The notes beneath the pieces were generated by a model that was not told the DNA's origin, made no database searches, and worked only from the letters and a program-made list of their open reading frames with translations. The translations under genes and the position numbers were made by a program. Below are positions 16,166 to 25,594 of a stretch of 54,561 bases of DNA, piece after piece (position 1 is the stretch's first letter; each line of letters starts with the position of its first letter). The DNA is from Streptomyces sp. NRRL S-337 (GTDB lineage: Bacteria > Actinomycetota > Actinomycetes > Streptomycetales > Streptomycetaceae). The stretch covers positions 1 to 54,561 of the forward strand of contig NZ_JOIX01000048.1 of the NCBI RefSeq assembly GCF_000720175.1. Reading direction: 5' to 3'.

Positions 16166-17124
16166 GCCCCCTCAGCATCACCCGCAACCTCCCTGCCGAC
16201 GCCACCGCGGCCGCGCTGCGCGCCGATGTCGCCCAGGGCCTGTCCGCCACGCCCAAACAGCTGCCGCCCAAGTGGTTCTACGACGCCCGCGGCAGCGACC
16301 TCTTCGAAGAGATCACCACACTGCCGGACTACTACCCGACCCGCGCCGAACGGGAGATCCTGCTCACCCGCGCCGACCACATCGCCGCGGCCACCAACGC
16401 CCGCACCCTGATCGAGCTGGGCTCCGGGTCGTCCGACAAGACCCGCCACCTCATCGGCGCGCTGAGCGGACTGCACACCTACGTGCCGGTCGACGTCAGC
16501 GAGTCCGCGCTGACCGCGGCGGGCGAGGCGCTGCTCGCCGGGCATCCCGGCCTGACCGTGCACGCCCTGGTCGCCGACTTCCAGCAGGGCATGGCGCTGC
16601 CCGAGACGCCCGGCCCGCGGCTGCTGGCGTTCCTCGGCGGCACCATCGGCAACCTCCTCCCCGAGGAGCGGGCCGCGTTCCTCACCTCCGTGCACGACCT
16701 GCTGTCCCCGGGTGACGCCCTGCTGCTCGGCACCGACCTGGTCAAGGACGAGGCGACGCTGGTCGCCGCGTACGACGATCCGCAGGGCGTCACGGCCGCC
16801 TTCAACAAGAACGTCCTCCAGGTCATCAACCGCGAGCTCGACGGCGACTTCGATCCGGCGGACTTCGACCACGTCGCCCTGTGGAACGCCGCGGAGGAGT
16901 GGATCGAGATGCGGCTGCGGGCACGCCGGGACATGACCGTGAAGATCCCCGGCGTGGACCTGGCCGTGCCCTTCGCGGCCGGTGAGGACATCCGCACGGA
17001 GATCTCGGCCAAGTTCCGCCAGGAGGGCGTACGGGCCGAACTGGCCGCCGCGCGGCTGGAGTTGACCAACTGGTGGACGGACAGCGCGGGCCGCTTCGCG
17101 CTGTCGCTCGCGTTCCGCGCCTGA
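16162..17124 (+). CDS. egtD: Histidine N-alpha-methyltransferase EgtD
   Basis: A 320-residue SAM-dependent enzyme trimethylating histidine to hercynine, the first dedicated step. Visible features are PPKWFYDARGSDLFEEI near residues 35-51, the SAM motif LIELGSGSSDKTRHL at about 83-97 and a histidine-binding Asn/Tyr region near DDPQGVTAAFNKNVL. The length matches EgtD. The start is GTG at 16162. It is the last gene of the coupled egtABCD run; no EgtE-like PLP C-S lyase follows. Confidence 0.96.
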   Translation: MSPLSITRNLPADATAAALRADVAQGLSATPKQLPPKWFYDARGSDLFEEITTLPDYYPTRAEREILLTRADHIAAATNARTLIELGSGSSDKTRHLIGALSGLHTYVPVDVSESALTAAGEALLAGHPGLTVHALVADFQQGMALPETPGPRLLAFLGGTIGNLLPEERAAFLTSVHDLLSPGDALLLGTDLVKDEATLVAAYDDPQGVTAAFNKNVLQVINRELDGDFDPADFDHVALWNAAEEWIEMRLRARRDMTVKIPGVDLAVPFAAGEDIRTEISAKFRQEGVRAELAAARLELTNWWTDSAGRFALSLAFRA

Positions 17125-17265
17125 CATCGCCCGGTAGGGGCGGATACGTACGAGGACGGTTCCGGCCGGTGTGCCCTTGGGTGCGCCGGCCGGGTGCCGT
17201 CCGCGCGGGCGGTGTGGTTCCATGCCGCGGACGCACGTTCGCATTCGACGGGCAGGGGTGGCGGC

Positions 17266-18207
17266 ATGGGGCTGGGGCTCGACCGGCGGGGGTTTCTCAG
17301 GGGCGCGGCCGGGCTGTCGGCCGCCGGGGTGCTGACGGGCGCCGGCAGCGGGCGGTTCACGGCCGGTGCGGCCGGGCGCAGGACGGCCGGACGCCGCGCG
17401 CTGTCCGTGCAGGACTGGATGTCCGCACTCCCGGACGCCACTCCCCTGGCACGCCTGACGATCCCCGGCACGCACGACTCCGGGGCCCGGTACGGCGGCC
17501 CCTGGGTGGCCTGCCAGAACACCGCCGTCGACGCCCAGCTGGCCGCCGGGATCCGTTTCCTGGACGTCCGCTGCCGGGCCATCGACGACGTCTTCGCCAT
17601 CCACCACGGCGCGTTCTACCAGCAGCTGATGTTCGGTGACGTGCTCAATGCCTGCCGGGCCTTCCTCGCGGCCCACCCGTCCGAGACGGTGCTGATGCGG
17701 GTCAAGCAGGAGTACTCGGAGGTCTCCGCCGAGGAGTTCCGCCGGATCTTCGGCAGCTACCTGGACGACAAGGGCTACCGCTCACTGTTCCGGCTGGACT
17801 CCGGGCTGCCCGCGCTGGGTGAGGCGCGCGGCAAGGTCGTCCTGCTGGCGGACTCCGACGGCCTCGGCGGGATCCGCTACGGCGATCCCCAGGTCTTCGA
17901 CATCCAGGACGACTACATGGCGGAGCCGTTCGGGAAGTGGCCGAAGATCGAGGCGCAGTTCCGCAAGGCCGTCGCGCAGCCCGGCAGGCTCTTCGTCAAC
18001 TACGTCAGCACCGCCGCGCTGCTCCCCCCGCGCTCCAACGCCGACCGCCTCAACCCGCAGGTCAAGACACTGCTGGCGGGTGCGGAGGGCAGCGGCTGGA
18101 CGGGCCTGGGCATCGTCCCGATGGACTTCCCGAACGAGTTCGACCTGGCCGGGGCGCTGATCCGGCACAACCCGGGCCTCGGATTCACCCGACCGGCCCC
18201 GCGGTAG
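17266..18207 (+). CDS. Tat-exported phosphatidylinositol-specific phospholipase C-like protein
   Basis: 313 residues. A twin-arginine signal (LDRRGFLRGAAGLSAAG) spans residues 5-21. The PI-PLC X-domain pattern is clear: His70 in IPGTHDSG and a second His (113/114) in FAIHHGAF, which correspond to the acid-base pair of bacterial PI-PLC. ETVLMRVKQEYSE and FNYVSTA-like segments follow family spacing. It is predicted to cleave phosphatidylinositol outside the cell without calcium. The ATG at 17266 places the Tat motif correctly; in-frame starts upstream would bury it. Confidence 0.88.
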   Translation: MGLGLDRRGFLRGAAGLSAAGVLTGAGSGRFTAGAAGRRTAGRRALSVQDWMSALPDATPLARLTIPGTHDSGARYGGPWVACQNTAVDAQLAAGIRFLDVRCRAIDDVFAIHHGAFYQQLMFGDVLNACRAFLAAHPSETVLMRVKQEYSEVSAEEFRRIFGSYLDDKGYRSLFRLDSGLPALGEARGKVVLLADSDGLGGIRYGDPQVFDIQDDYMAEPFGKWPKIEAQFRKAVAQPGRLFVNYVSTAALLPPRSNADRLNPQVKTLLAGAEGSGWTGLGIVPMDFPNEFDLAGALIRHNPGLGFTRPAPR

Positions 18208-18243
18208 GCGTCCGGGCGGCCGCCCTGCCGCAGACTGAGGGAC

Positions 18244-19242
18244 ATGTCCCGTTCCGGACGGCCCGGTGTCCCGCAGCGGCTGCCGGTGGCTCTCGGGCTG
18301 CTCACCGTGGTCGTGGGCAGTACGGCGCTGACGCTGGGCCTGCCCGCCCGCGATCCGTATCTGGCCGCGGGGGACAGCACGGCCGGCTCGTACCTGGCCA
18401 CCCGCGCGGACGGCGACCAGGCCGCCGCCGCGCTGCTCGCCGGGCCGTACCGGGAGCGGCCGGGCCCGCCGGTGGCCGCCTTGCGCGACGGCCGGACCGG
18501 CGGCGGGGCGACGGCCGCGCTGCCGGCGTCCCGGCCGCAGGTGGCCGTCCCGGCGGCCTCGTCCCCGGCGATCGGGGCGCTGTTCTCGCCCGGCGACGAC
18601 GGCGATCCGGCGCACCACTGCACGGCGAGCGTGGTGCACTCCCCCGACGCCGACCTGATCGCCACAGCGGCGCACTGCGTGCACGACGGCGGGTTCCGCA
18701 CCCGGCTGGTGTTCGTGCCCGGCCTGCACGACGGGATCGCGCCGTACGGGCTGTGGGTGCCCACCCGCATCCACGTCGACCCCCGCTGGATCAGCGACCG
18801 GGACCCGGACCACGACGTGGCGTTCCTGCGGGTGCGCCGGGCCGGGCAGGGCGGCGGCCGGATAGAGGACCTCACCGGTGCCGAACGGATCCGGTTCGGC
18901 GTGCCGGCCGGGCGCCCGGCGCTGCTGACCGGCTACCCCGCCGACCGGGACGCCCCGGTCAGCTGCCGGCGCACCGCCGAGGCCCAGGGCCCGACCCAAC
19001 TGCGCTTCGACTGCCCCGGTTTCCCGAACGGCACCAGCGGCGGCCCTTGGCTCACCGACCTCGATCCGGCCACCGGCACCGGGGCGCTGATCGGGGTGAT
19101 CGGCGGCCTCGACGAGGGCGGCGACGACTTCGTCTCGTACAGCAGCCGGTTCGGCGCGGACGTGGCCGGGCTCTACCGGCGGGCCACCGCGGAGCCGGGC
19201 CCCACGCCGGGCGTCAGGCCCCGCGCGACACCACGGTCCTGA
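18244..19242 (+). CDS. Secreted trypsin-like serine protease
   Basis: 332 residues. An N-terminal hydrophobic segment (LPVALGLLTVVVGSTALTLGL) acts as a signal or anchor. The chymotrypsin-like fold carries His144 in TAAHC, Asp191 in HDVAFL and Ser265 in GTSGGPW, with CTAS/CRRTA/FDCPG cysteines. It differs from the streptogrisin at 987 in lacking a recognisable propeptide. The GTSGGP active-site form resembles glutamyl endopeptidase or V8-type enzymes. The last 29 bp overlap the end of the convergent gene at 19214. Confidence 0.88.
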   Translation: MSRSGRPGVPQRLPVALGLLTVVVGSTALTLGLPARDPYLAAGDSTAGSYLATRADGDQAAAALLAGPYRERPGPPVAALRDGRTGGGATAALPASRPQVAVPAASSPAIGALFSPGDDGDPAHHCTASVVHSPDADLIATAAHCVHDGGFRTRLVFVPGLHDGIAPYGLWVPTRIHVDPRWISDRDPDHDVAFLRVRRAGQGGGRIEDLTGAERIRFGVPAGRPALLTGYPADRDAPVSCRRTAEAQGPTQLRFDCPGFPNGTSGGPWLTDLDPATGTGALIGVIGGLDEGGDDFVSYSSRFGADVAGLYRRATAEPGPTPGVRPRATPRS

Positions 19243-20248
19243 GGACGGACGGCAGCGGGTACCAGTCGGCGGTGGCGAAACTGGCGTGCGCGGCGGCGAG
19301 TTGGCCGACCCGGGCGAGCGCCTGGGCCTCGGTGGGGTGGGTGGCGTCGATGGCCGGCGGCACGTTGTGCGCGTCGGTCATGATGAGGAGGTAGTGCCGG
19401 CGGTCGTACCAGGCGGTGTCGATGGTGCCGTTCAGGTAGGTCGAGGCGTCGCCGTCGAAGACCACGAACCAGGGGCGCAGCGCCGGGTCCTGGTAGCGCT
19501 CGCGCGGGTCGCCGGCGGCCGCGCCGTGCACCGCGGGGAAGGCCACCGACTGCGCGAGCTTGCCCTGGGCGGCGAGGTCCTTGAGGTGGGTGGCGTACTC
19601 GACGTCGGTCCAGAGCTTGTCGAGCGGGTTGTTCTCCTCCACGGTGCCCGGTATCAGCTCGAACAGGAACTTTCCGGCCAGGGCGTCGCGCCCGGGCCAG
19701 CCGCCGGCCCGGACCGCCTCGTCGGGCGTGCCGTGGCCCGCGGTGAGGTCGCCGGGGCCGTAGACGGCGTCGCCGAGCTTCTGCCGCACCAGGGCGTCGA
19801 ACTCGGCCGGGCCGCGCCCGCCCTTGGCGTTGAAGCCGTCCTTCAGCTCGACCTTGAAGAGGATGGGGCGGTGGCCGGGGTGCGCATCGTGCCAGGCCTT
19901 CATGTCGGCGAGGCAGCCGGCGAAGTCCTTGTTGACGTCCTTGGTCCGCAGTTCGGCGGCGTTCGCCGCGCCCTCGCAGTTGCTGTTGTTGCCGATCGGG
20001 TTGCTGTGGCTGACCCGCCAGGACCGGCCGAACCCGTTGGTCCAGAGGTCGAGTTCGAGCAGCGCGGCGCCGGAGTCCAGCGCGTCCGCGAAGTAGGGGT
20101 ACTTCTCCTTGTCGTAGGCGTTGTGGACGCCCACGGACGTGCTGGTGCCGTACGTCAGACCGGCCGGCTCGGCGCCCGCCGGCGCGGACACCGCCACCAC
20201 CGCGGCCGCCGCCGCGGCGACCGTCCCCACACACCGCTTCCCGTTCAT
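19214..20248 (-). CDS. Secreted Ca2+-dependent phosphoinositide phospholipase C-like protein
   Basis: 344 residues. A signal peptide of about 27 residues ends at APAGAEPA. The body begins SVGVHNAYDKEKYPYFADALDSGAALLELDLW, matching the start of the Ca2+-dependent PI-PLC family, with the first catalytic His and the acidic metal ligands. A second catalytic His is likely in SWRVSHSNPIG. ILFKVELKD supplies another acidic site. It is unlike the calcium-independent PI-PLC at 17266, so two distinct PLC types lie within 3 kb. ATG 20248 is the only start giving a proper signal peptide. It overlaps the protease gene tail by 29 bp. Confidence 0.85.
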   Translation of the reverse strand: MNGKRCVGTVAAAAAAVVAVSAPAGAEPAGLTYGTSTSVGVHNAYDKEKYPYFADALDSGAALLELDLWTNGFGRSWRVSHSNPIGNNSNCEGAANAAELRTKDVNKDFAGCLADMKAWHDAHPGHRPILFKVELKDGFNAKGGRGPAEFDALVRQKLGDAVYGPGDLTAGHGTPDEAVRAGGWPGRDALAGKFLFELIPGTVEENNPLDKLWTDVEYATHLKDLAAQGKLAQSVAFPAVHGAAAGDPRERYQDPALRPWFVVFDGDASTYLNGTIDTAWYDRRHYLLIMTDAHNVPPAIDATHPTEAQALARVGQLAAAHASFATADWYPLPSVLRTVVSRGA

Positions 20249-20422
20249 GTTCCCCGCTTTCCGTGGTCCCTCGGCGCCCGTCCGGTCAGCCCGGACGCCG
20301 TTCGACCGGCCGGGCGGCCGGTCGATCGGGGAGCAGCGTACGGGGAGTTGGGACGGGTGGGGAGCACGGGGTCGGTGACGATGAGGGAAACTCCCCTTAC
20401 TTGACCGACTTGGGGAGGGCCC

Positions 20423-20941
20423 ATGGCCGACAATCACGCAACCGGCCGGCTGCCGCGTACCGGACAGCCACTCGTCGCGACGGTGCTCACGGGCACGGTC
20501 GCGCTCTATCTGGCGCTCGTCGCCTTCGGCAACATCACCGACTTCGGCACCAATCAGCAGTTCGTCCAGCACGTCCTGGCGATGGACACCACCTTCAAGG
20601 ACCCGGACCTGATGTGGCGGGCCATCACCTCGAAGGGGCTGCAGAACGCCGCGTACGTGGCGATCATCGCCTGGGAGAGCGTCACCGCGCTGGTGCTGAT
20701 AGTGGCCACCGTGCTCTGGCCGCTCGGTCTGCGGCGCGGCGACGTGGCCCGGGCCCGGATGCTGAGCACCGTCGGTCTGCTGATGATGCTGCTGCTGTTC
20801 GGCGCGGGCTTCCTGGCGATCGGCGGGGAGTGGTTCTCGATGTGGCAGTCCAAGACCTGGAACGGCCTGGAGGCGGCGACCCGCAACGTCACCCTCGCAG
20901 GGGTCGCCCTGCTGGCCGTCCGGCTGCCGTCGGCGCCCTGA
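20423..20941 (+). CDS. DUF2165 small membrane protein
   Basis: 172 residues with four predicted membrane spans: about 19-36 (VATVLTGTVALYLALVAFG), 78-95 (YVAIIAWESVTALVLIVATV), 115-135 (MLSTVGLLMMLLLFGAGFLAIGG) and 150-167. Conserved elements NITDFGTNQQFVQHVLAMDTTF and GEWFSMWQSKTWNG match the DUF2165 family. Function is unknown. The GGGGAGG site at about 20412-20418 supports the start. The leader contains CTCCCC and GGGGAG arms that could form a weak hairpin around the promoter. Confidence 0.85.
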   Translation: MADNHATGRLPRTGQPLVATVLTGTVALYLALVAFGNITDFGTNQQFVQHVLAMDTTFKDPDLMWRAITSKGLQNAAYVAIIAWESVTALVLIVATVLWPLGLRRGDVARARMLSTVGLLMMLLLFGAGFLAIGGEWFSMWQSKTWNGLEAATRNVTLAGVALLAVRLPSAP

Positions 20942-20975
20942 ACCGTCCTGCGCGCGACGGCCGGGCGCCGGTGGG

Positions 20976-22145
20976 TCACCACTCGATCCGGTAGTCCGTG
21001 AGCCAGTTGCTGCCGTCCGCGCCGCCGCCTCCGGGGCCGGTGGCGGGGCGGCCGGGGCCGCCGGGGCCGGTGCGGGCGGCGAGGCCGGCGCTGGTCGCGA
21101 CGACCTTCTCCACCCGTTCGCGGCGCAGCTCTTCGTACGCCGCGAAGGCGGTGCGCGCTTCGGTGTGGTCGCGCAGGCAGCGGGCCAGCACGATGCCGTC
21201 CTCGATGGCCATCGAGGCGCCCTGGGCGGCGTTGGGCGCGGCCGCGTGGGCGGCGTCGCCGAGGACGACCTTGGTGTCGTCGTACCAGGTGGGTGTGGTG
21301 GCGAGGTCGTAGGCGCTGGAGGCGATGATCCGGTCGCCGGTGGCCCGGACGAGGGCGGCGGCCGGGGTGGCGTCGCCGGGGAACCGCGCGGCGACCCGGT
21401 CGCGCCACTCGTCGGGGCCGACGGTCTGCAGGGCGGTGCGGTCGCTCTCGGCGCCGGGGATGTTGGCGAACCACCAGATCTCCCCGTCGGGGGCACGGGT
21501 GCAGCCGAAGAAGGCGCGGTCGCCGAGGATCATGGTGTAGGTCTCCGCGGCCACCTCGGCGCCGGTGCCGCCGGCGTCGCGGAGGTAGCCGCAGACCGTG
21601 TGCTGGCCGGTGTGGCGGGGCCGCGGTGCGGCCGGGTCGATGAGGGTGCGGGTGACGGAGTGCAGTCCGTCCGCGCCGATCAGCAGATCGCCCTCGGCGC
21701 GGCTGCCGTCGGCGAAGGCGGCGACCACCCGCCGCACGCCGGCCGAGGCCACCGTCTCGGCGCCGACCAGCCGTTTCCCGTGGTACACGGGGATGCCCCG
21801 GCGGGCCGCCTCGGCGTGCAGCACCTGGTAGAGGGTGGCCCGCCGCAGGGTGCGGGGGCCGGGGCCGGTGCCGCTGCCGGCGATGGGCCGCTCGCCGACC
21901 TTGCCGCCGTCGTGGCCGAACACCGCGATCCGCCGGGCCGGGAAGGAGTGTGCGGCGACCGGGTCGTGGGCGTCGATCACCCGGAGCGCTTCCAGGCCGT
22001 TGGCGAAGACGACGAGGAAGGCCCCGACGTCGTCCGCGCCGGTCGGGTACGCCTCAAAGACCTCCGCCTCGATGCCCGCCTTGTGCAGCGCCATGGCGGT
22101 CACCGCGCCCGCGATGCCGCCGCCGATGATCAGGGCCTTGCTCAT
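20976..22145 (-). CDS. FAD-dependent monooxygenase (aromatic hydroxylase family)
   Basis: 389 residues of the group A flavoprotein monooxygenases. N-terminal FAD motif GGGIAGAVTAMALHKAGIEAEVFEA, then the Asp-Gly motif GADGLHSVTR and the second FAD motif VLGDAAHAAAPNAAQGASMAIED. It hydroxylates or epoxidises a small organic substrate using NAD(P)H and O2; specificity is unknown. The C-terminal 30 residues are Gly-rich. It is the same strand as the P450 fusion upstream and separated from it by about 150 bp, so it might be co-transcribed, although a GC-rich stretch intervenes. Confidence 0.88.
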   Translation of the reverse strand: MSKALIIGGGIAGAVTAMALHKAGIEAEVFEAYPTGADDVGAFLVVFANGLEALRVIDAHDPVAAHSFPARRIAVFGHDGGKVGERPIAGSGTGPGPRTLRRATLYQVLHAEAARRGIPVYHGKRLVGAETVASAGVRRVVAAFADGSRAEGDLLIGADGLHSVTRTLIDPAAPRPRHTGQHTVCGYLRDAGGTGAEVAAETYTMILGDRAFFGCTRAPDGEIWWFANIPGAESDRTALQTVGPDEWRDRVAARFPGDATPAAALVRATGDRIIASSAYDLATTPTWYDDTKVVLGDAAHAAAPNAAQGASMAIEDGIVLARCLRDHTEARTAFAAYEELRRERVEKVVATSAGLAARTGPGGPGRPATGPGGGGADGSNWLTDYRIEW

Positions 22146-22294
22146 GCCGTGGTCCCCCCGGGTGTGCCCCCGCTCGGTCCGCCGGCCGGGTCGTGGCCGG
22201 CGGTGCGGCCACCTGTCCGCACCGCCCACCTTGCCTTTGGCGGGCCGGAAGATCCAGCCCGCCACAGGACGTACGGCCGGGCCGCCGGGCGTTC

Positions 22295-25200
22295 TCAGCC
22301 CGCCGCGTACACGTCCTCGATGTACCGCCCGGCGGCGGTGAGTTCGCGCAGCCAGGCCTCGGACTCCTGGGCCGAGGCGCCGGTGTGCGCGGCGTGCACC
22401 TCCCGGAAGGCGGCCCGTACGCCCGGGGCCATCCGGCTGCCGTCGCCGCAGACGTACACCCGGGCCCCGGCCTGGAGCAGTTCCCAGACCTCGGCGGCCT
22501 CGGCCTTGATGCGGTGCTGGACGAAGCGGTGGCCGTTCTCGGGGCGCTCGCTGAAGACGGGGCGGACCGAGAGCACCCCGGCCGTTTCGGCGGCGGCGAA
22601 CTCCGCGGCGTGCAGGAAGTCGGCCGTGGGGTCGTCGCAGCCGAAGTACAGCCGCGCGGGCGCCTGCTGGCCGGCCGCGACCCGGTCGGCCACGGCTCCC
22701 CGGAACGGGGCGAGGCCGGTGCCGGCGGCGACCAGGATGACCGGGGTGTCGTCGGCCGGGTCGAGGCGGAAGGCCTCGCGGCAGGGCTGGACCCGGGCCA
22801 GGACCGTGTCACCGGGGCGCAGTCCGTGCAGATGGGTCGAGCCGGTGCCGCCGGGCAGCAGCGAGACCATCAGTTCGGCGTGCCGGGCGTCGGTGGCGGG
22901 CGAGGACGAGATCGAGTAGTGCCGGGTGCGCAACGGCGGCAGCAGGTCGAGGACCACCGGCCAGGGCAGTGCTCCGCGCAGCGCGGGGTGGGTCTCGATC
23001 AGCTCGATCAGGGTGCGCCGGTCGTTCTCGGGGAGGTGTTCCAGGGCCTGCCGCTCGGGCGGGCACGGGTTGTGCGCGGCCAGCACCGCAATCTGCTCCG
23101 CGGTCGGCCGCGCGCCCAACTCCAGGTGATGGGTGAGGAGTTGGCGTACGGTCAGGGGCCGGTCGATGGGCAGGGTGTCGCGGGCCGGGCGGCGGCCGGG
23201 GTGCACGGCCAGCACGGCGTCGAGGTCCGCGCCGAGGGCGCGGGCGGCCCGCTCGACGGCGGCCGGGGCGTTGGCCGGCAGCACGGCGAGGTGGTCGGCG
23301 GTGCGGTAGGTGACGCCGTCCGGCAGGGCGAGCCGCAGGAACCGCTTGGGGCGCGGCCAGCCCTCCGCGGTGAGGTCATGGGCCTCGGTGACGGTCAGTT
23401 CGGTCAGCTCGTGCCGGGCGGCCAGGGCGTCGAGCGGTCCGCCGGTGAGCTCGGTGACGGTGTAGCCGGTGTCCTCGGTGGCCGGGGCGCCCGCGCCGGT
23501 GGCGGCCGGGTCGCCGTAGCGGGTCAGCAGTTCGGTGCGCAGCGCGGCGGTGAACTCCTTGACGGTGCCGGTGAGATCGCCGGAGGCGTCGGCCTCGGCG
23601 CGCGGCAGCATCCGGTCGCCGCCGAGCGCGGCCAGCCGGTCGTCGATGAGGGTCGGGACGTGCTGGTAGGTGGCGGCCCAGTTGCGGTCGCCGACGCCGA
23701 GGACGGCGAACGGGCGGTCCGCGGCGGCGCCGTCCCCGGCGGTGCGCAGCCAGCGGACGAAGGCGGCCGCGTCGTCGGTGGGCTGTCCGTTGTAGGAGGC
23801 GGCGACGATGACGACGGGCCGGTCCGCGGGCAGCCCGTCGGCGCAGGCGTCCAGCGGGGCGACCTCGGTCGCGCAGCCCAGGCCGGTGGCCTCGTCGGCG
23901 AGCCGCTCGGCGAACTCGCGGCAGGTGCCGTAGTTGCTGCCGTGCAACAGCAGCAGCCCGGTGCCCTGGACGACGCGGGTGGGCAGGGCGTCGTCGGTGG
24001 TGGCGTCGGCCGCGGAGCCGGCTCCCGCGGTGCCGCCGGGCAGGACGCCCAGGGCGGCGCGCACCGCGGCCCGGTCGGCGGGGGTGCGGGCGGCCAGCTT
24101 GAGGGTGAACCCGTCGGGCTTGAGGGTGAGGGTCTCCTTGATGCGCAGCCGGTAGTCGGCGTGGTCGATCAGCCGGTAGCGGTGGGCGAGCAGGGCGAGC
24201 AGCATGGTCGCCTCGTGCAGCGCGAACTGCCGCCCGATGCAGGCGCGTTCACCGGTGCCGAAGGGCTTGTAGGCGTGCGGGGAGCGGGCCGCCTCGGCCT
24301 CGGGGCTGAAGCGGGACGGGTCGAACAGCTCGGGGTTGTCGCCCCAGCACGGGTCGCGGTGCAGCATCGGGGTGAGCACGGTGACCAGCTGGCCGGCCTT
24401 GACCGGGTAGCGGCCGCCGAGCACGGTGTCCTCACGAGCCTGGCGGGTGAAGGCGGCGGCGGTGGGCCACAGCCGCAGCGCCTCGTTGAGGACCTGCCGG
24501 GTGAACGGCAGGTGGCCGATGTCCTCGAAGGTCGGGTCCGGGTCGGCCTGGTCGCCCCACAGCTCGTCGGCCTCGCGCTGGACCATGCGCAGCGCCAGCG
24601 GGTCCTTGAGCAGGTGGTAGAGGGCGAAGGAGAGGGCGCCCGAGGTGGTCTCGTGACCGGCGATCAGGAAGGTGATGACCTGGTTGCGGATGTTGGCGAG
24701 GTCGAGACGGGGGCCGCCGGCCCCGGTGCCGTCCCCCTGTTCGCGGGCGCCGAGCATCAGGCCGAGCAGGTCGTCCTCGCCGGTCTCGCCGCTCGCCGTG
24801 CGCGCGGCGATGACCTCGTCGACGACGGAGGCGAGGTAGTCCGCGTCGGCGCGGAACGCCGCGTCCTCCGCAGAGTGGTCGGCGTGCGGGTCCCGGGCGA
24901 ACTTCTTCATGCTCCATTCGAGGCAGCGCACCATCGCCTCGACGAACGGGTGCTGCGAGTCGCCGCGGGAGAACGACTCGAAGTCGAAACCGAAGCCGGC
25001 CAGCCCGATGGTGTCCAGCGTCATCCGGGTCATGTCCTCGGCTATCCGCGCCGGTGTGCCGTCGGCCACCCGCCGGTCCCAGCTCGCCATGACCCGGCGG
25101 GCCACCTTCAGCATCGCCGGGTGGTACGTCCGCATCGAGCCCAGCGCGAAGGCCGGCATCAGGACCTCGTGCGCCTTGGCCCAGTTCGGCTCGTCGTTGT

Positions 25201-25489
25201 AGGCGGTGAACAGGCCGTCCCCGGCGAATTCCCGGACGTTCTCCAGGACGACCGACACCCCCTTGGCGAAGCGGGTCTCGTCGGCGGCCTCGGTGACCAG
25301 GTCCAGCGAGGTGAGGAAGAGCGTCTCGCGCTCGCCGAGCCTGCGCTTGAAGACCGGCCCGTGAGTGCGGGCGAGGTCCATGGACTGCTGGATGGGTGTC
25401 GAGGTCATCCCGTCGGCCGTGATGTCGACGACCGGGATGCCGTCATCGGCGGCGCGTTCGTCACTGTGGAGCGCGATGGTGTCGGTCAT
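22295..25489 (-). CDS. Self-sufficient cytochrome P450/NADPH-P450 reductase fusion (CYP102 type)
   Basis: A 1064-residue natural fusion like P450 BM3. Haem domain about 1-475: FAGDGLFT loop, I-helix FLIAGHETTSG, and haem motif FGTGERACIGRQF with ligand Cys417. FMN flavodoxin-like domain about 495-650 begins LLLLHGSNYGTCREFAERLADEA. FAD/NADPH reductase domain about 680-1064 shows RHYSISSSP, AAGTGLAPFRG and YVCGDGSRMAPGV. It probably hydroxylates fatty acids near the omega end. Two BM3 substrate-anchoring positions look altered: Tyr51 appears as Phe, and the Arg47 region reads GERETLF, so specificity may differ. It is divergent from a PAS-HTH regulator 105 bp away. Confidence 0.95.
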   Translation of the reverse strand: MTDTIALHSDERAADDGIPVVDITADGMTSTPIQQSMDLARTHGPVFKRRLGERETLFLTSLDLVTEAADETRFAKGVSVVLENVREFAGDGLFTAYNDEPNWAKAHEVLMPAFALGSMRTYHPAMLKVARRVMASWDRRVADGTPARIAEDMTRMTLDTIGLAGFGFDFESFSRGDSQHPFVEAMVRCLEWSMKKFARDPHADHSAEDAAFRADADYLASVVDEVIAARTASGETGEDDLLGLMLGAREQGDGTGAGGPRLDLANIRNQVITFLIAGHETTSGALSFALYHLLKDPLALRMVQREADELWGDQADPDPTFEDIGHLPFTRQVLNEALRLWPTAAAFTRQAREDTVLGGRYPVKAGQLVTVLTPMLHRDPCWGDNPELFDPSRFSPEAEAARSPHAYKPFGTGERACIGRQFALHEATMLLALLAHRYRLIDHADYRLRIKETLTLKPDGFTLKLAARTPADRAAVRAALGVLPGGTAGAGSAADATTDDALPTRVVQGTGLLLLHGSNYGTCREFAERLADEATGLGCATEVAPLDACADGLPADRPVVIVAASYNGQPTDDAAAFVRWLRTAGDGAAADRPFAVLGVGDRNWAATYQHVPTLIDDRLAALGGDRMLPRAEADASGDLTGTVKEFTAALRTELLTRYGDPAATGAGAPATEDTGYTVTELTGGPLDALAARHELTELTVTEAHDLTAEGWPRPKRFLRLALPDGVTYRTADHLAVLPANAPAAVERAARALGADLDAVLAVHPGRRPARDTLPIDRPLTVRQLLTHHLELGARPTAEQIAVLAAHNPCPPERQALEHLPENDRRTLIELIETHPALRGALPWPVVLDLLPPLRTRHYSISSSPATDARHAELMVSLLPGGTGSTHLHGLRPGDTVLARVQPCREAFRLDPADDTPVILVAAGTGLAPFRGAVADRVAAGQQAPARLYFGCDDPTADFLHAAEFAAAETAGVLSVRPVFSERPENGHRFVQHRIKAEAAEVWELLQAGARVYVCGDGSRMAPGVRAAFREVHAAHTGASAQESEAWLRELTAAGRYIEDVYAAG

Positions 25490-25532
25490 GTCTCCAGCGT
25501 GAGGGGGCCGGTGGGCCGCTGTGGCCCGGGCA

Positions 25533-25550
25533 ACTGCATGATTGTGCAGT
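25533..25550. promoter_or_regulatory. Inverted repeat in the P450/regulator divergent promoter
   Basis: ACTGCA-TGATTG-TGCAGT gives perfect 6-bp arms with a 6-bp spacer, 43 bp upstream of the P450 start and 45 bp upstream of the regulator start. It is a good candidate for regulator binding. Confidence 0.55.
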
Positions 25551-25594
25551 GGTTTTTCGCTGCTCGCTCTTGCGCGCGGACCGGAGATGGGGCA

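Noticed and set aside
19214..21496. 760-codon continuous frame through the PLC gene and beyond
   Set aside because: The part upstream of 20248 is Pro/Ala/Arg-rich and overlaps the monooxygenase antisense; the signal peptide at ATG 20248 marks the true start.
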